From an uncultured Oscillospiraceae bacterium (lineage in GTDB: Bacteria; Bacillota; Clostridia; Oscillospirales; Oscillospiraceae): a DNA stretch of 63,158 nt. Numbering within the stretch: the stretch's first letter is position 1; each line of letters opens with the position of its first letter. A program made the position numbers and the translations under genes. Positions 57,447-63,158 of this stretch are shown in pieces. Under the pieces are notes generated by a model. It saw only the letters and a program-made list of their open reading frames with translations, made no database searches and was not told where the DNA came from. The stretch lies in NCBI GenBank assembly GCA_910579725.1, contig CAJTUD010000009.1, forward strand, positions 1-63,158, given 5' to 3'.

Positions 57447-57964
57447 GCGGGCTTGCCTATGAGCTGATCCGGTCCCGGCGGAAGACGCTGGCGCTGGAGG
57501 TGACGGGCGAGGGAGAGGTCGTAGTCCGCGCCCCCATGAGGCTGGCCCGGAAAACCATAGAGGATTTTGTCGCCCGGCACGAAGACTGGATCAGGGAACA
57601 TCAGGTTATCCAGAGGGAGCGGCGGGAAAGGCATCCCGAGCCCGGCGAGGAGGAGCGGGCGGAGCTGATCCGTCTGGCAAAGGAGACGCTCCCCGGGAAG
57701 GTGGAGCATTATGGCCGGATTATGGGTCTTCGCCCGACCGGACTTACCATTACCGGAGCCAGAAAGCGTTTTGGCAGCTGTAGTGCGAAAAACCGGATTT
57801 GTTTTTCCTGGAGACTGATGCAGTATCCGGAAGAGGCTGTTGATTACGTCGTCGTCCACGAACTGGCCCACATCCGGCACAAGGACCACAGCAGAAATTT
57901 CTACGCCTGCGTGGAGGAGGTGCTGCCGGACTGGAGAGAGAGAAGGCAGCTGCTGAGAGAGTGA
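57443..57964 (+). CDS. YgjP-like zinc metallopeptidase-domain protein
   Basis: 173 residues, starting at GTG 57443 inside the symporter stop (GTGA). The zinc motif VVVHELAHIRHKDHSRNF (HExxH plus a downstream His) and GSCSAKNRICFSWRLMQYP are hallmarks of the YgjP/DUF45 (M48-like) family. N-terminal half: VTGEGEVVVRAPMRLARKTI. Substrates of the family are unknown. Coupling to a sugar symporter is unexpected and may be incidental. Confidence 0.9.
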   Translation: MSGLAYELIRSRRKTLALEVTGEGEVVVRAPMRLARKTIEDFVARHEDWIREHQVIQRERRERHPEPGEEERAELIRLAKETLPGKVEHYGRIMGLRPTGLTITGARKRFGSCSAKNRICFSWRLMQYPEEAVDYVVVHELAHIRHKDHSRNFYACVEEVLPDWRERRQLLRE

Positions 57965-58296
57965 GGCGGGCAGAATCTGTTTATATCAGGGGGGGGGCGG
58001 GATATCATTCCGTCCCCCTGGTGCTTTTGCCGCGCTGGAGGGCTGGGAGATACGGATTTGATACTTTTTGAGAATTTTGTCGGGATTTGTTACAGGCAGA
58101 CGAAAAATTGTTATCAAATCGTAAGCTCCATGAAACGACTTTGAAGCATTTTCATGTTATGATATCCCTCGAAAGCCCGGGAACGGGCCGCGCCCCTGGA
58201 GAAGCAGAGTGAATGGAGCAGTTATTGGCGGGATTTTCTCTGGGGTGCTGAAAACAGAGCAGCTGCTGAGAGAAAGAAACAGGAGGTATATACATA
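57965..58296. other. Gap with a 9-G run and an imperfect terminator
   Basis: A run of nine G at 57989-57997 begins an imperfect stem with the CCCCC at 58015-58019, followed by T-rich DNA; it probably ends the glycoside operon. The rest is AT-rich (58050-58165) and should carry the promoter of the next gene, but I could not pick one out. Confidence 0.4.
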
Positions 58297-59277
58297 ATGT
58301 GGGAAAAGCTGAGAGATCTGAGCGGGAAGGCGAAGGCAGGTATCGCCGGCGGCGTGGTGCTGCTGGCGGCGGCAGGTGTGGGACTGGGGGTCTGGCAGCC
58401 CTGGAATCAGCCGGAAGAGACGCCGGAAGCGCCGGATGTGGGACAGCAGGAACCGGCGGAGCCCGTGAAGAAGCCGGAAGAGGAAAAACTGAGCCTGAGG
58501 GTGGACGGCGAAGAGGTACCCTGTGTCCTGTATGAGGGTGCCGGATGGAGTATCTGGGTGCCGGAGGACTGGACCACGGAAAGCGTGGGAGAAAACGGCG
58601 GGCAGTTTACCTCCGGGGACGGAGCCCAGCTGCTGGTACGGTTTGAGCCGAACAGTGAATATCAAGGAAAGTTTGTCAACCTGTCGGCGGAAGGGAATGA
58701 CCGGATGCTGCAATTCTACAGCGGAATTGGAGAGGGAAGCCCAGTGACGGAGGGCACCGCGCCAAAAGCGAAATGGGAGCAGTACGGCAAGTTGTTCACG
58801 GCCTTGGCCAGGACGCTGACAGTGGGGGATGAGAAGCCCTTCGCGGAGAGCTATATCATTCCGGAGGAGCCGGATTGGCAGAAGGCGGACGGAATGACCG
58901 TACTGTTTCTGGATAAGGACGGCTATGTAGTGGACGAGGAGGCGCAGAACGCAATTGAGAGCTATATGCAGAGCTGGCCGGCGGAGGACCGGGAAATCTA
59001 TACGGGGCAATACCGGATCAACGCGCTGGAATGGGCCAGCAGCTACGCGGGCCTGACGAAGGACGGTTATGTGGACGTGTTCCGGGCGGATGTGCAGTAC
59101 CGGGTCAGAGAAGGCGCCGCGCCGGCAGGCGTCACTCTGGTGGACGGCTGGGCCAACGTGGAACCCGGCAGCGTCTATCTGGCCATCTCTCATGACGGCG
59201 GCACTGTCAGCAAGACCACAGGAGTGACCAGCGGACTGGAAGAGGGCTGGGCTGGCCTCGCGGCGGAGATTGCGTGA
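58297..59277 (+). CDS. Hypothetical membrane-anchored protein
   Basis: 326 residues. N-terminal membrane helix (about 16-35: IAGGVVLLAAAGVGLGVWQP), acidic Pro/Glu linker (about 40-65), then an extracytoplasmic region with two parts: about 70-185 (YEGAGWSIWVPEDWTTESVG; reminiscent of surface beta-domains) and about 190-300 with a cystatin/NTF2-like look (NAIESYMQSWPAEDREIYTG, VFRADVQYRVREG). No family is certain. RBS AGGAGG. Confidence 0.7.
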   Translation: MWEKLRDLSGKAKAGIAGGVVLLAAAGVGLGVWQPWNQPEETPEAPDVGQQEPAEPVKKPEEEKLSLRVDGEEVPCVLYEGAGWSIWVPEDWTTESVGENGGQFTSGDGAQLLVRFEPNSEYQGKFVNLSAEGNDRMLQFYSGIGEGSPVTEGTAPKAKWEQYGKLFTALARTLTVGDEKPFAESYIIPEEPDWQKADGMTVLFLDKDGYVVDEEAQNAIESYMQSWPAEDREIYTGQYRINALEWASSYAGLTKDGYVDVFRADVQYRVREGAAPAGVTLVDGWANVEPGSVYLAISHDGGTVSKTTGVTSGLEEGWAGLAAEIA

Positions 59278-59340
59278 GCGCACGAGCAGGGGCGTTCGTT
59301 CCCTTTGAGAACAAAAATAACCGCGGTGAGGAGAGAAACT

Positions 59341-59673
59341 ATGAAGAATATGATTGCATACTGCGGGCTGGATTGTGAAAAATGCGACGCATATCTTGCA
59401 ACAATCCATAACGATTACGCTCTGCGTGAGAAAACAGCAAGGCTGTGGGCGGAGTTGAATCACGCGCCTATTTTGCCGGAGCATATCAATTGTGAGGGCT
59501 GTCGCGCAGACGGGGTTAAAACGGTATATTGTGAAAGTTATTGCAGCATTCGCCAGTGTGCGCTGAAAAAAGGCGTGACGACATGCGGCAGCTGTGCGGA
59601 TCTGGAAACATGTCAGGTGGTTGGAGAGATTATCTCCAATGCGCCGGACGCACTGGAAAATCTGAAAGGATAA
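59341..59673 (+). CDS. DUF3795 cysteine-rich protein
   Basis: 110 residues from ATG 59341 after GAGGAGAG. YCGLDCEKCDAYLAT at the start, INCEGCRADG, then CESYCSIRQCALKKGVTTCG and CADLETCQ: about twelve Cys in CxxC pairs, suggesting bound metal. This is the DUF3795 pattern, frequent in Clostridia and methanogens. Function unknown. Confidence 0.9.
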   Translation: MKNMIAYCGLDCEKCDAYLATIHNDYALREKTARLWAELNHAPILPEHINCEGCRADGVKTVYCESYCSIRQCALKKGVTTCGSCADLETCQVVGEIISNAPDALENLKG

Positions 59674-59813
59674 GCTTGTATGGCCCGGTGCTTCCAGACT
59701 GCGGAGGGGAGAACAGAATCAAAAGTGGTTTTTATACGTAATGTATAGGAAAACCGGTTTAAAAGAAGAAAATTTTTTTGAGTAAAGTGCTTTGCTCGCA
59801 TAGTATGATTATA

Positions 59814-59847
59814 TAAGAGGGGTGGAACGAATGTTCCGCCCCTCTTA
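59814..59847. terminator. Hairpin downstream of the DUF3795 gene
   Basis: TAAGAGGGG...CCCCTCTTA with GGAAC/GTTCC inner arms; one T:G mismatch position. No long U-run. Confidence 0.6.
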
Positions 59848-59891
59848 TTAAGAACAGAGATTCCACCCCGGCTCTGCGATCAGAGTTGAAC

Positions 59892-59923
59892 AAAAAACCT
59901 GACGCGGAATGTTCCGCGTCAGG
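59892..59923 (-). terminator. Intrinsic terminator on the mrp side
   Basis: Minus strand: CCTGACGCGGA and TCCGCGTCAGG (59898-59923) with a short loop, then a U6 run (59892-59897). It would end transcripts from mrp or a short unit starting near 59994 (TATAAT-like at 60001-60006). The gap 59674-60049 holds no clear gene. Confidence 0.8.
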
Positions 59924-60049
59924 TTGGAACCGGCAGGAATCTGAAACTCCTCCGTCAGCCCGCGCCTGCAAAGCAGAGCGAAGCCACCAGGCAAACCTCC
60001 ATTATAATCCCTTTGCGCGCAAGGAAAAGGACAAATACCGGCTGCCGCG

Positions 60050-60871
60050 CTATTTCGCCAGGATCTCCTCCGCCACCGGCGCCAGCCACTGGGCCTGGAG
60101 GTCTTCGATCCTGCCTTGGTCAGTAAGCTGGGCGAGGGCGGGATCCAGGGGCATGCGGGCCAGGAGCTTGAGATGGTGAGCATCGGCAGCGGCCTGGGTT
60201 TTGCCCTGGCCAAAGAGGGGAATCTCTTTGCCGCAGTCCGGACAAAAGAGGCTGCTCATGTTTTCAATAACGCCGGTAATGGGAATGGACATCATTTCCG
60301 CCATTTTGACCGCCTTTTCCACCACCATGCTGACAAGCTCCTGGGGAGAAGCCACAATCAGAATGCCGTCGAGAGGAAGGGACTGGAAAATGCTGAGGGC
60401 CACGTCTCCAGTTCCCGGAGGCATGTCAATGAAAAGATAGTCCACATCCCAGATCACATCGGTCCAGAACTGGGTGACAACGCCCCCGATGACAGGTCCC
60501 CGCCAGATAACGGGATCCGTTTCGTCATCCAGCAGGAGATTGACGCTCATCAGCTGGATGCCGGTCTCCGTCTCCACGGGAATCATGCCCCGCTCGTCGG
60601 CCATGGCCCGGCGGTGTATGCCAAAGGCCTTGGGAATGGAGGGGCCCGTGACATCCGCGTCCAGAATGCCGGTTTTATATCCGGCGCGGCGGGTCAAAAC
60701 AGCCAGCTGGCTGGTGATCATGGATTTGCCTACGCCGCCCTTGCCAGAGACAACGCCAAAGACTTTGCCTACCCGGGCGGCGGGATTGTGTTCCTTCAGG
60801 AAGGACTGGGGTTCGGTGCGTTCGCCGCAGCTTTCGCCGCAGGTGCTGCAATCATGGGTGCATTCGGACAT
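60050..60871 (-). CDS. Mrp/NBP35-family iron-sulfur cluster carrier ATPase
   Basis: 273 residues from ATG 60871 after AAAGGAG. N-terminal Cys cluster (CTHDCSTCGESCGE) of the NBP35 type, deviant Walker A SGKGGVGKS, ILDADVTGPSIPKAFG, FIDMPPGTGDVAL, and FCPDCGKEIPLF, whose CxxC bridges an Fe-S cluster in the dimer. Carries clusters to target proteins; the adjacent Rnf and ferredoxin-type proteins need many. Confidence 0.94.
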   Translation of the reverse strand: MSECTHDCSTCGESCGERTEPQSFLKEHNPAARVGKVFGVVSGKGGVGKSMITSQLAVLTRRAGYKTGILDADVTGPSIPKAFGIHRRAMADERGMIPVETETGIQLMSVNLLLDDETDPVIWRGPVIGGVVTQFWTDVIWDVDYLFIDMPPGTGDVALSIFQSLPLDGILIVASPQELVSMVVEKAVKMAEMMSIPITGVIENMSSLFCPDCGKEIPLFGQGKTQAAADAHHLKLLARMPLDPALAQLTDQGRIEDLQAQWLAPVAEEILAK

Positions 60872-60909
60872 GATGTGTTCTCCTTTTTGATCAATTGTTT
60901 TAAATGGAT

Positions 60910-61716
60910 TTACTGCTTGAGGTTCTCCAAGTATTCTTTCCACCTTTTCAGCGCCTCAGGATAGCGGGGCGAGCTGGAAGTGGGGAAGGAGCGGAGCAGG
61001 CGGCGTTCAAAGAAGTCCTGACGCTGGTAGAGGGCGTGGAGTTTCTGCTGGGCCTCCGCTCTGGCAGACTCCAGCCGGACGGATATGGCGTCCTCCAGCC
61101 GGCGGCGGCGGGCCGTGACAGTCTGCTGAGATTCGACGCGGAGGGCCTCCAGTTTCCGGGCCAGCTCGTCATGGATGGCGTGAAGTCTGGCAAGACGGCT
61201 GCTGAGGCGAATGGCACCGCGGACGGAAAGAATGATATCCGTCAGGTAGAGAATCAGAAAAATCAGGCTTAGAGGAACGCCTGCGCCGGAAGCGAAGAGA
61301 GTGGCCAGCCAGGTTATGACGGCAGGATTGGCAAGGTGGCAGAGAAATACGCTGGCCAGACCAAAGAGGGTGGAGTTGAGAAGACAGACCCGGCCGTTGA
61401 TGTGGAAGCGGTACTGGGTATAGTCCCACCAGCGCATGTGAAACAGCTTCTCCATGGCATAGCTGGTGGCGTACTCCACAGCAGAGGTCAGGAGCGCGCC
61501 GAAAAAGAACGTAAGCAGAGGATTATCGCAGCCCCCGTTCAGACAGAGGAGGACAGTCAGAGCGCCGTGACCATAAATTGGACAGATGGGGCCGTTGAGG
61601 AAGCCCCGCTTTTCGCAGAGCTTCCGCTGGCCCAGGGAGCAGTAGACCATCTCACCGCACCAGCCGAGAAGACTGTAAACCATGAGAAGAAGAAAAATGA
61701 AACAAAAACGGGCCAT
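60910..61716 (-). CDS. CmpB-type putative ABC transporter membrane protein
   Basis: 268 residues. Several membrane helices in the N-terminal half: FCFIFLLLMVYSLLGWCGEM, FLNGPICPIYGHGALTVLL (the family signature FxxGPxCPIYGxG), LTFFFGALLTSAVEYATSY. The C-terminal half is a Lys/Arg/Glu-rich coiled coil (about 180-265). Pfam-type 'ABC_trans_CmpB'; no ATPase partner is adjacent and the function is not established. Confidence 0.8.
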   Translation of the reverse strand: MARFCFIFLLLMVYSLLGWCGEMVYCSLGQRKLCEKRGFLNGPICPIYGHGALTVLLCLNGGCDNPLLTFFFGALLTSAVEYATSYAMEKLFHMRWWDYTQYRFHINGRVCLLNSTLFGLASVFLCHLANPAVITWLATLFASGAGVPLSLIFLILYLTDIILSVRGAIRLSSRLARLHAIHDELARKLEALRVESQQTVTARRRRLEDAISVRLESARAEAQQKLHALYQRQDFFERRLLRSFPTSSSPRYPEALKRWKEYLENLKQ

Positions 61717-61727
61717 GGGGATACCTC

Positions 61728-63158
61728 TCAGAGCCTGATGTGATGAAAGCGCTGGGGATACGCCCAGCGAAGATACTCACCTTCCCGCTTCTGGCAGGTA
61801 AAAAGCAAAATCTGATGCCGGCGGGCAAGATCCAGAAGATAATCCAGGGCAGAGGCCATCCGCTCATCATCAAAATTCACCAGCGCATCGTCCAGAAGAA
61901 TGGGAACCGACTGGCTGGCGGGCAGCACCATCTCACAGATGGCAAGGCGTACCGCAAGATACAGCTGATCCGCCGCACCCTGGCTGAGCTGCTCCGCCTC
62001 CCGGGGCGTCAGCTGCTCCGCCTGCTGGGCGGAGGGCGACATGGAGCGGTTCAGCAGCACCTTGTTATAACGTCCGCCGGTCAGCCTTGTAAAGATGGCG
62101 GCCGCGCGCTCCCCCAGAGCGGGGGAGAAGCGTGTCTGCAAGGTGGAACCGGAGAGAGCCAGAACTTCCATGGCCAGAGCGATGGCGTCGTACTCCTTTT
62201 GCAGGGTGATCTGGCGCTCCTCCAGCGCTTGCAGGCCAAGACGCAGCTCGGAGGGATCGCCCAGAGACTGAATGCGGCCCTGAGTGGTGTGAAGCTCCCG
62301 GTGGATGGATGCCTCCTGCTCCCGGAGCTGAGCCAGACGGAAACGCAGATCCTCCCGGGAAGCTTCCGGACGCTGGGCTGGAACCGAAGGAATGGGGGGA
62401 GCGGCGTCCCGGAGAGCCTCCCAGCGGTGCCGGGCCTCGTCCTCCCGGCGCTGGGCCTGCTCCAGCTTGCCCCGGAGAAGAAAGGCGTCATTGAGAGCCT
62501 GACAGGCCTCCGGCAGATTCCGGACCATGGGACGGAAGGAGCGCAGCTGGGTGAGAATGGAATCCAGATTGGCGGAAGCGCTGGCGGACACCGCCTCCCA
62601 GGCGGCCTGGGCTGCCAGCTGCTTGGCCCGGGCTTCGGCTTCCGCCTCGTAGAGAGGAGTGTATTCGGCAACGGCGGCTTCCCGCTGCTGCTCAAGCTGG
62701 GCGGAGTTGACCTCCCACTGCTTTTTCATCTTCCGGAAACGCCACTGGGAGATCAAAAAGATAACGCCGAACAGGCCCAGGCCGCCGCCGGCGGAGATCA
62801 GCCAGTTGCGGGTTACATATATCCCCACGCCGGTCAGAAGAAGTCCGGCCAGAACGGCCAGAGGCAGAAGCCAGCGGGGCAGGGCGGGCCTGGGACCTGC
62901 GTTCAGGGGGGCGGAGGCTGCTTCAGGGGGAGTCAGGCCGGCAAAGGGGTGGGCGTTCAGAGCCTTCTCCGCCTGACGGAGATTGTGAGAAGCCAGGTCC
63001 AGACGGCTTCTTGCGCTGTCTACGGCATCATTAATAGAGGAGAGGGCATCAATGCGGCCCTGAATGGCCTCCAGCTCGGGCCGGGTGGGCAGGGCCCGGG
63101 CGGTGGACTCCAGAGTTTTGGTCCGGTCCCTGGCTGCGGCTGCGTCCGCCCGGGCGCT
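61728..63158 (-). CDS. YhaN/SMC-like AAA ATPase, N-terminal part beyond the window
   Basis: The frame is open to the window edge: 476 codons present. A long coiled coil is interrupted near window position 62780-62880 by a hydrophobic stretch (LLPLAVLAGLLLTGVGIYVT), as in B. subtilis YhaN-type proteins. The C-terminal ATPase half has the ABC-like signature LSQGAADQLYLAVRLAICE and Walker B ILLDDALVNFDDERM; Walker A would be in the missing N-terminus. The usual nuclease partner (YhaO/SbcD type) should lie outside the window. Confidence 0.85.
   Translation of the reverse strand, partial: SARADAAAARDRTKTLESTARALPTRPELEAIQGRIDALSSINDAVDSARSRLDLASHNLRQAEKALNAHPFAGLTPPEAASAPLNAGPRPALPRWLLPLAVLAGLLLTGVGIYVTRNWLISAGGGLGLFGVIFLISQWRFRKMKKQWEVNSAQLEQQREAAVAEYTPLYEAEAEARAKQLAAQAAWEAVSASASANLDSILTQLRSFRPMVRNLPEACQALNDAFLLRGKLEQAQRREDEARHRWEALRDAAPPIPSVPAQRPEASREDLRFRLAQLREQEASIHRELHTTQGRIQSLGDPSELRLGLQALEERQITLQKEYDAIALAMEVLALSGSTLQTRFSPALGERAAAIFTRLTGGRYNKVLLNRSMSPSAQQAEQLTPREAEQLSQGAADQLYLAVRLAICEMVLPASQSVPILLDDALVNFDDERMASALDYLLDLARRHQILLFTCQKREGEYLRWAYPQRFHHIRL

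Noticed and set aside
57989..57997. Nine-G run as a phase-variation switch
   Set aside because: It lies downstream of a gene end within a hairpin, not in a coding start or promoter spacer.
59848..60213. 121-codon minus-strand ORF overlapping the end of mrp
   Set aside because: Reads through a clear terminator hairpin and overlaps mrp in another frame.
1..63158. tRNA, rRNA or CRISPR array
   Set aside because: No tRNA T-arm signature in a gap, no rRNA-like sequence, and no array of evenly spaced direct repeats was seen.

Overview
The window looks like the origin-proximal part of the chromosome of a spore-forming, strictly anaerobic Clostridia member, most likely of the Oscillospiraceae (Flavonifractor/Lawsonibacter/Oscillibacter-like). 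The basis is GC-rich low-GC-phylum gene content: sporulation genes (spoIIP, yabP, yabQ), a complete Rnf ferredoxin:NAD+ oxidoreductase operon, sepF/divIVA division genes, a T-box leader, a RemB-type DUF370 protein, and near-consensus sigma-A promoters with AAGGAGG-type ribosome binding sites. The species assignment is inference.

Layout. 1-1080: a truncated tyrosine recombinase on the minus strand and an AT-rich junction. 1080-8080: mutL-miaA-hfq, then a division block (HlyD-like protein, YggS, SepF, DivIVA). 8.3-12.2 kb: HAD hydrolase, DUF4349 lipoprotein and a PadR/DUF2812 pair. 12.2-17.1 kb, minus strand: hup - S4 protein - GNAT - yabP - yabQ/divIC, spoIIP and a membrane dipeptidase. 17.2-27.1 kb, plus strand: the origin block dnaA - oriC - dnaN - S4 YaaA - recF - remB - gyrB - lipoprotein - gyrA. 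27.3-29.9 kb: rnhA, then an AT-rich accessory patch (serine hydrolase with a damaged 5' end, a GNAT and a candidate sRNA). 29.9-37.2 kb, minus strand: lrgAB with an alanyl-tRNA editing protein, and a T-box-controlled hisS-GNAT-hypothetical-aspS operon. 37.2-43.3 kb, minus strand: parA-parB-serS-hypothetical-mscL-rsmG-minD-like-mgsA-like. 43.5-46.3 kb: a cluster of parS sites around a GNAT, a methyltransferase and a low-GC orphan. 46.3-51.4 kb, minus strand: rnfCDGEAB. 51.7-60 kb, plus strand: DUF975 protein, then a glycoside cassette (GH1, GH13, GPH symporter, YgjP-like metallopeptidase), a membrane-anchored hypothetical and a DUF3795 protein. 60-63.2 kb, minus strand: Mrp/NBP35 ATPase, a CmpB-type membrane protein, and the C-terminal part of a YhaN-like SMC-type ATPase that runs off the window.

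How it works together. DnaA acts on the DnaA-box array between dnaA and dnaN. ParA/ParB would load at the parS sites 23-29 kb away and segregate the origin. SepF, DivIVA, DivIC and a MinD-like ATPase serve division and pole/septum placement, and YabP/YabQ/SpoIIP serve sporulation. Rnf couples ferredoxin oxidation to ion pumping. The glycoside cassette appears to import unphosphorylated oligosaccharides and cleave them in the cytoplasm.

Most notable: a family of roughly 0.15-0.42 kb noncoding elements bounded by inverted two-hairpin modules (2978-3320, 32118-32536, parts at 40182 and 45176); a 40-bp perfect palindrome with a parS site at its centre; an MgsA-like protein missing the catalytic Asp; a hairpin over the yabP ribosome binding site overlapping a sporulation-type promoter; an in-frame YabQ-DivIC reading frame; and a promoter-to-terminator unit divergent from dnaA that encodes no protein. 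No tRNA, rRNA or CRISPR array was seen.
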